This document shows, in pieces, positions 59,958 through 64,000 of a stretch of DNA of 64,000 nucleotides (the stretch's first letter is position 1; each line of letters starts with the position of its first letter). Source of the stretch: Saprospiraceae bacterium (lineage in GTDB: Bacteria; Bacteroidota; Bacteroidia; Chitinophagales; Saprospiraceae); NCBI GenBank assembly GCA_022841345.1, contig JALHRR010000007.1, positions 62,001-126,000 on the forward strand, written 5' to 3'. The notes under the pieces are model-generated. The model saw only the letters and a list, made by a program, of their open reading frames with translations. It did no database searches and was not told the origin of the DNA. A program made the translations under genes and the position numbers.

Positions 59958-61187
59958 TTATTCTGATTTATAAATTATATTGGTTGTAACCCCTTTAACT
60001 GAACTAAGCGTGAAAAGATACATGCCTGCATTCAGGGAAGAAATATCATTCCAGCTTAATAAATGCAGACCTTCTTCAAGCCAGACTTTTTGAAAAATCT
60101 TTGTTTCATTTCCAGTGATTGATTTTATACTCATGGTATAATTTCCTGCTTCTTTGATTTTCAATTCAACATTAAGGTGATTCATAAATGGATTGGGATA
60201 AGTTTTAAATTCAGGAGCATTCATTTCATCACCAACGATAGCTGTTGTCTTATCCAGCTTCCATAAACCATTTTGGGTAGCATACCACAAAGCATCTTGC
60301 CAAAAAACTAAATCTATCCCGGCATTGAGCGGTGGGTCAAAGATTGTCCATGTGATTCCCAGATCATCAGAAAAGTACAGTTTGCTTGAACCTATTGATT
60401 TTGCAAGATGCGCATAGATGATATCATTATGTACAATGAGTCTGGCCTGGCTTATAAAACCCGTATGAATATTGAGTTGATTCCAGGTTAGACCATTATC
60501 ATCAGAGGAATACATGCCATTATTTCCAGCAGCAATCCATTTGTCATCTGACTCAACAACAGCGAGCAGGGCACATGGGCTGCCATTGAAGGTAGCAAAT
60601 TGAATTTCCGACCATTGCGTTTCTTGTTCTTTGTTGATGTACAGGGTTGCATTGGATCCTGCTCCGGCTACGAGTGTACCGTTCAGATTGGTAATACTTT
60701 CAGTATTTTGCCAGCGAACACCTGATGAAAATAATTGCCAACCCTGAGTTGTTTTCAGATTTCTGACATATATTCCGGCACCTATTGTACCTACATATAT
60801 GTTTTCACCACGGATAGTTGCACCTATTATATGAGTGAAATTTAAGCCCTGATTATAATCCTGCCAGGACATTCCTCCGTCTTCACTTTTAAATATTCCT
60901 TTAAATTCGTCCGTAACGTAAATGATATCCTCATGAATCAGGATATCGGAAATATACACGAGTTCAGGATGGATTATGGCAGTGCTGTCCCAATCAGAGG
61001 AATTGGCTTCAGAATAATACAATTTATTTGCTCCTGCTACCCAGAGTTTGTCCTCATCTGTTGCCAGCGCTGTCATCCAATTTGAAGGCAAAGTCTCCAC
61101 TTTGTTCCATGCTTGTGAATGAGCCTGATATGAGAGGATACAAAGTATTGCAGCAAATATTTGTGGGTAAATGCTCATAGGTTTCAT
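59958..61187 (-). CDS. Secreted beta-propeller (BNR-like) protein with T9SS type A tail
   Basis: The 409-residue product has a signal peptide (to QAHSQ), then several sialidase/photosystem-like Asp-box units (SEDGGMSWQDY, SDDNGLTWNQL, SDDLGITWTIF), typical of BNR propellers, then a C-terminal domain with FKTYPNPFMNHLNVEL and LSSLNAGMYLFTLSS-like strands, the type A T9SS sorting signal. The Asp boxes are structural, not catalytic, so an enzymatic role is not implied. It is convergent with the transglutaminase gene, 8 nt apart. Confidence 0.88.
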   Translation of the reverse strand: MKPMSIYPQIFAAILCILSYQAHSQAWNKVETLPSNWMTALATDEDKLWVAGANKLYYSEANSSDWDSTAIIHPELVYISDILIHEDIIYVTDEFKGIFKSEDGGMSWQDYNQGLNFTHIIGATIRGENIYVGTIGAGIYVRNLKTTQGWQLFSSGVRWQNTESITNLNGTLVAGAGSNATLYINKEQETQWSEIQFATFNGSPCALLAVVESDDKWIAAGNNGMYSSDDNGLTWNQLNIHTGFISQARLIVHNDIIYAHLAKSIGSSKLYFSDDLGITWTIFDPPLNAGIDLVFWQDALWYATQNGLWKLDKTTAIVGDEMNAPEFKTYPNPFMNHLNVELKIKEAGNYTMSIKSITGNETKIFQKVWLEEGLHLLSWNDISSLNAGMYLFTLSSVKGVTTNIIYKSE

Positions 61188-61257
61188 ACGGGACTTGGTT
61201 TTTTTCAGGCTTAATATTTTGTTTATTCATTTACAAAAGGAATAATGGATTCAAGCT

Positions 61258-61289
61258 ATTGGGAAGCAGGCTTAACACCTGCTCCCAAT
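61258..61289 (-). terminator. Hairpin after the lipoprotein gene
   Basis: ATTGGGAAGCAGG (61258-61270) pairs with CCTGCTCCCAAT (61278-61289) with one bulge. It sits 12 nt after the lipoprotein stop on the minus strand, but no T tract follows in that direction, so a terminator role is likely but not proven. Confidence 0.6.
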
Positions 61290-61301
61290 TCTTTTGTTTG
61301 G

Positions 61302-61721
61302 TTATTCTCTTTCGGCTTTGACAATCAGAGGTTTGCCATCCTGTGTACTTACCCATTCCATCTTACCATCTTTGATAGTTATCTTGCTTGTGATGGTTTT
61401 AACTTCCGTTGTCATAGTCACATTTTTAGTACTGTTATTCACAGTGTATTCTCCGGAAATCACATCCGCATCATCATCCACAAAAGCAAGTAACTGAGTA
61501 AATTCCCTTTTGCCATCCTTTAGTGCCTTGTATTCTATATAGGCACTGTCTACAAGGGTGCCCATATATTCAGAAGTGTCCAATTTGAAGGAAGTGAAAT
61601 TCCATTTCCCGACAATTGTCTGTTCCAGAGGAAGTTCAATTACTTCTTTTTTGCAAGAACTTAAACCTACACTACCGATTACCGCTGCGCATAGCGCGAT
61701 CGCTAAAAACTTCGTTTTCAT
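61302..61721 (-). CDS. Lipocalin-like lipoprotein
   Basis: The 139-residue product has a lipobox signal peptide (MKTKFLAIALCAAVIGSVGLSSC, with the acceptor Cys23 in SSC, then KKEV). The mature part begins EQTIVGKWNFTSF, the lipocalin GxW-type opening, followed by beta strands with alternating Thr/Lys (NVTMTTEVKTITSKITIKDG). No +2 Asp retention signal, so outer-membrane destination is likely. It may be an unrelated small DUF4923-like lipoprotein. Hairpin downstream. Confidence 0.8.
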   Translation of the reverse strand: MKTKFLAIALCAAVIGSVGLSSCKKEVIELPLEQTIVGKWNFTSFKLDTSEYMGTLVDSAYIEYKALKDGKREFTQLLAFVDDDADVISGEYTVNNSTKNVTMTTEVKTITSKITIKDGKMEWVSTQDGKPLIVKAERE

Positions 61722-61941
61722 TGTTTTTAATTTAATAAAGTGATTGTTGAAAATTTCCCTGGCCTAAACAATTATTTAAAAGCAGTTTTTGGGGTATACC
61801 TTTAAAATTTCAGGGAATATTTGGTTGAACAAATGGAAGACGAACGATAACAGACAGTTCGTTGGTAAGGGGGCAAAATATTTTTCCGGATAAAAATGTA
61901 ATTCAGATAAACCGGGCTTTCATAGTAAATCAGAAATAGGG

Positions 61942-62892
61942 TCAGGTAAGCTGTTTGAAGTATCTGTCCCTTTCAAAAGTATCGATGTGACGACTTTTTT
62001 TGGATTCATAGATGTCCGCAATTTTTATAAGAATACCGGTTTCTTCTACTGAGCCAAATTCATTGTTGATAGCAGTACCAAATGTCTTCATGGTAGGAGA
62101 GAGGTTCATATAAGTATTTATCAATGGAGGTATATTTTCTCCACGAGCTCTCACGAAGGAATTCAGGACTTTATAACCTTCTTTGTAATCAAGACCAATA
62201 AAAAGATGCTTATATTCTGCCGGGTCGTGCTTCAACTCCAGGCCTGCGATGGGCCTCACTAAAACACTTGTATCGGGAAAATAATGGTGCATAAAGGAAA
62301 GTAAAGCATTTCTGGCTTCTACATTATAATGCGAGTACATGGTTACTTTACCAAAGAGAAACTGGATATCCGGATTCAAAATCACAACTGCACCCAATCC
62401 GTCCCAGAGATTGTCCAGTGAGAATAATCCTTTTCTGTTATTTTTAACCGGTTGATATTTGGGCTGGACAAATGATCTTCCCAGTTCAATAGTATGCGGC
62501 AGGTAATCTGACTCGAAAGTCTCAGAGAAATCAAACAGATGTGCAGTGGAGAGGTTGTGTTCTCCTTCTTCAGTCCATCCGGCGAAATCACACCGAATAA
62601 GTCTGTATCCTGCAATAATCTCTTCTTCAATTGGGTTCCAGGCAACCAGCTGTTCATAGCATCTTTCGCAGGTATCGTTATCGTCTATATCTATAGAAAG
62701 CCCGGTTCCGCCGCCGGCATCCCGGAACGTGATTTCACGCAAGCGTCCAATTTCCCGTAAAACATTGGGAGCATTATGGAAATTGACCAGATACACATGA
62801 TTATCGCCATTGTTTGTATGCCTGAGAAATCGCTCCTCAGTCAACTCTCGTTTTAAAACTGCTCTATCTACCGGCTCAATGATTTGTTCCAT
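61942..62892 (-). CDS. glsB: GNAT N-acyltransferase, glycine-lipid/ornithine-lipid type (GlsB/OlsB-like)
   Basis: The 316-residue product resembles the OlsB/hemolysin-like acyl-ACP N-acyltransferases: RLREITFRDAGGGTGLSIDID (49-69), EEIIAGYRLIRCD (about 95-107) and ELGRSFVQPKYQPVKNNRKG, then the GAVVILNP region. In Bacteroidetes the homologous GlsB N-acylates glycine with a 3-hydroxy fatty acid and the partner GlsA adds the second chain. It starts 1 nt after the stop of the PlsC-type gene on the same strand. Substrate (glycine versus ornithine or lysine) is inferred from the phylum. Confidence 0.82.
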   Translation of the reverse strand: MEQIIEPVDRAVLKRELTEERFLRHTNNGDNHVYLVNFHNAPNVLREIGRLREITFRDAGGGTGLSIDIDDNDTCERCYEQLVAWNPIEEEIIAGYRLIRCDFAGWTEEGEHNLSTAHLFDFSETFESDYLPHTIELGRSFVQPKYQPVKNNRKGLFSLDNLWDGLGAVVILNPDIQFLFGKVTMYSHYNVEARNALLSFMHHYFPDTSVLVRPIAGLELKHDPAEYKHLFIGLDYKEGYKVLNSFVRARGENIPPLINTYMNLSPTMKTFGTAINNEFGSVEETGILIKIADIYESKKSRHIDTFERDRYFKQLT

Positions 62893-62893
62893 A

Positions 62894-63721
62894 CTAATGT
62901 CTTGGGGCTAAACTGTAAACCTGCTGTTTCATATATTCAGCCCATTCTTTTTCACTTTTTGAGCCGTCAAAATACTGGTAAGAAATGGGTTTTCCTATAT
63001 GGATGCGTACTTTTTTACCTTTTTGATCAAACATCTCACCGGGCAGATAGAACATTTCAATATTTGTTTTTATGCCAAGCCAGGTTCGGAGTCGGGCAAA
63101 ATTGTAGAAGAAGTTTGAATTTCTTCCTTCAATATATACGGGAACAATGTCTTTTTCATATTTTTTGGCTTTGTTGATAAAGCTTTTTTTCCATTCAAGG
63201 TCCATGATCCCATTTTTTTGCTTTCTGGATACAAGACCCGCAGGAAAAACTAATACTGCATCAGTTCCGGCATATGTAGCCTCAATTCCTGATTGTCCGG
63301 ATCTCCTCTGGCTTCCGTGTTTATTGACCGGAACAAATAAATTTTCCAGGTTTTTTAAATTCAAAAGGACATCATTAACGAGAAATTTAATGTCCTGTCT
63401 GTATTTTCCAAGGACATGCATGAATACAATGCCATCCATTCCGCCAAGTGGGTGGTTTGCGGCAAAAATTACAGGCTGAATTCTGGGGATATTCTCTTCA
63501 CCAATACATTCTACTTCTATCCCAAAATCTTCAATGACTTTAGCCAGAAACTCGAGTCCCTGCAGATCGCCTCTTCGGGCCATGAATTCATTGATAGAAT
63601 CCTCACGCAATACCTTCTTAATATAGCTAAGAATAAATTCGGGCATCCAGCGCACGAGTTGCGGATTCTTCTTGCGAATCACTTCTTTTAAATCTATATA
63701 TTTATCCTTAACAAGGGACAT
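62894..63721 (-). CDS. glsA: PlsC-family O-acyltransferase (GlsA/OlsA-like)
   Basis: The 275-residue product has the acyltransferase motif NHPLGGMDG (H90 and D96; five residues between, as in hemolysin-associated members, not the usual four), VNDVLLNLKNLENLFVPVNKHG, the FPAGLVSRKQ block and VPVYIEGRNSNFFY. It would O-acylate the hydroxyl of the 3-hydroxyacyl amino acid made by GlsB. Translationally coupled to the GNAT gene (1 nt gap). No transmembrane segment apparent; membrane-associated. Confidence 0.85.
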   Translation of the reverse strand: MSLVKDKYIDLKEVIRKKNPQLVRWMPEFILSYIKKVLREDSINEFMARRGDLQGLEFLAKVIEDFGIEVECIGEENIPRIQPVIFAANHPLGGMDGIVFMHVLGKYRQDIKFLVNDVLLNLKNLENLFVPVNKHGSQRRSGQSGIEATYAGTDAVLVFPAGLVSRKQKNGIMDLEWKKSFINKAKKYEKDIVPVYIEGRNSNFFYNFARLRTWLGIKTNIEMFYLPGEMFDQKGKKVRIHIGKPISYQYFDGSKSEKEWAEYMKQQVYSLAPRH

Positions 63722-63750
63722 GTAAAGCTGCTGTTTTTGTATGAGTTTGG

Positions 63751-63758
63751 CAAAAATA
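63751..63758 (-). promoter_or_regulatory. Promoter -7 box of glsA-glsB
   Basis: The minus strand reads TATTTTTG, an exact consensus box 30 nt before the glsA start. No clear -33 element. The remainder to 64000 is AT-rich with no gene that I can support. Confidence 0.4.
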
Positions 63759-64000
63759 CTATATCCACCTAAATTGAATGAATATAGCTGAATTCTTATT
63801 TCAGGGATTTACCGGTCCCTCAGTCACAAATTAATAACATTAATCAGATACTTAAGGACTTAGAGTTTAAAATCCGGTTATATAATAAATTAATTTTTTT
63901 TTGAATGTTAGTAAGCATCAGTAGCACAGAATCCATTTGTTTTTAAGGAAGCAGACTATTAAATTTTATCTTAATAATAGCCCGGAGGCATGACTATTCC

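Noticed and set aside
1-64000. tRNA or rRNA genes
   Set aside because: I searched by eye for GGTTCGA-type T-loops with CCA-like ends and conserved rRNA blocks and found none outside coding sequence; a covariance search would be decisive.

Overview
The window reads as a chromosomal segment of a Bacteroidota bacterium, most likely from the Saprospiraceae/Chitinophagales part of the phylum (inference). The evidence is an Oar-type TonB-dependent receptor, three proteins with type IX secretion C-termini (one of them a 2296-residue PKD-repeat protein with a gliding-motility type C-terminus), a 7TMR-DISM histidine kinase, DUF2911, SDR-type threonine dehydrogenase, a GlsA/GlsB-like glycine-lipid acyltransferase pair, and promoters of the Bacteroidota type (TTG/TTTG, 17-21 nt, TAnnTTTG) with no clear Shine-Dalgarno sequences. 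No tRNA, rRNA, CRISPR array, prophage or plasmid module was seen.

Layout. 1-3.4 kb: a truncated gene end, a hairpin array, a secreted protein and a frameshifted DbpA-like DEAD-box helicase. 3.4-9.3 kb: a plus-strand run of recR, a GT2 glycosyltransferase fused to a degenerate sugar-phosphotransferase module, an M20 amidohydrolase, an NtrC-type regulator lacking a DNA-binding domain, and a LOG-family hydrolase. 9.3-15.5 kb: two hicBA toxin-antitoxin modules, the tdh-kbl threonine-degradation operon, a SRPBCC protein and a double ABC ATPase. 15.5-24 kb: fmt, SCP2 protein, KASIII-FkbM pair, SDR, M16 peptidase, yhhQ-ctlX. 24-32 kb: a repeat-rich gap, PhoD-like phosphatase, Oar-type receptor, a lamin-tail/cupredoxin T9SS protein, patatin. 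32-37.4 kb: rarA, a transposase-like protein without its DDE residues, an IGHMBP2-like helicase. 37.4-43.9 kb: a tightly coupled minus-strand operon ThiF - GNAT - 7TMR kinase - REC/kinase - REC, with a related REC protein transcribed divergently. 43.9-50 kb: DASS transporter, DsbA-like protein, DUF2911 protein, UbiD-family decarboxylase. 50-64 kb: the giant PKD protein, dehydrogenase E2, transglutaminase-like protein, a T9SS beta-propeller, a lipoprotein and the glsB/glsA pair.

The most unusual material is between genes. Three gaps carry the same modular element: four 7-nt spacers (GTGATGT, or GTGAC followed by two variable bases) separating three hairpins of 24/25, 25/24 and 38-43 nt. Two copies are exactly 120 nt long and share a homologous 43-nt third hairpin, although they lie 25 kb apart on opposite strands. 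Other gaps hold heptanucleotide tandem repeats of at least seven unrelated words, reminiscent of cyanobacterial STRRs, a 52-bp minisatellite, 10-bp repeats, and hairpins with TTC/GAA triloops. None of these is explained by the genes.

The genic region most worth experimental attention is the five-gene ThiF/GNAT/two-component operon: a lone Rv1355c/MoeY-type E1-like domain with an acyltransferase-like partner, apparently under or feeding into a membrane signalling cascade.
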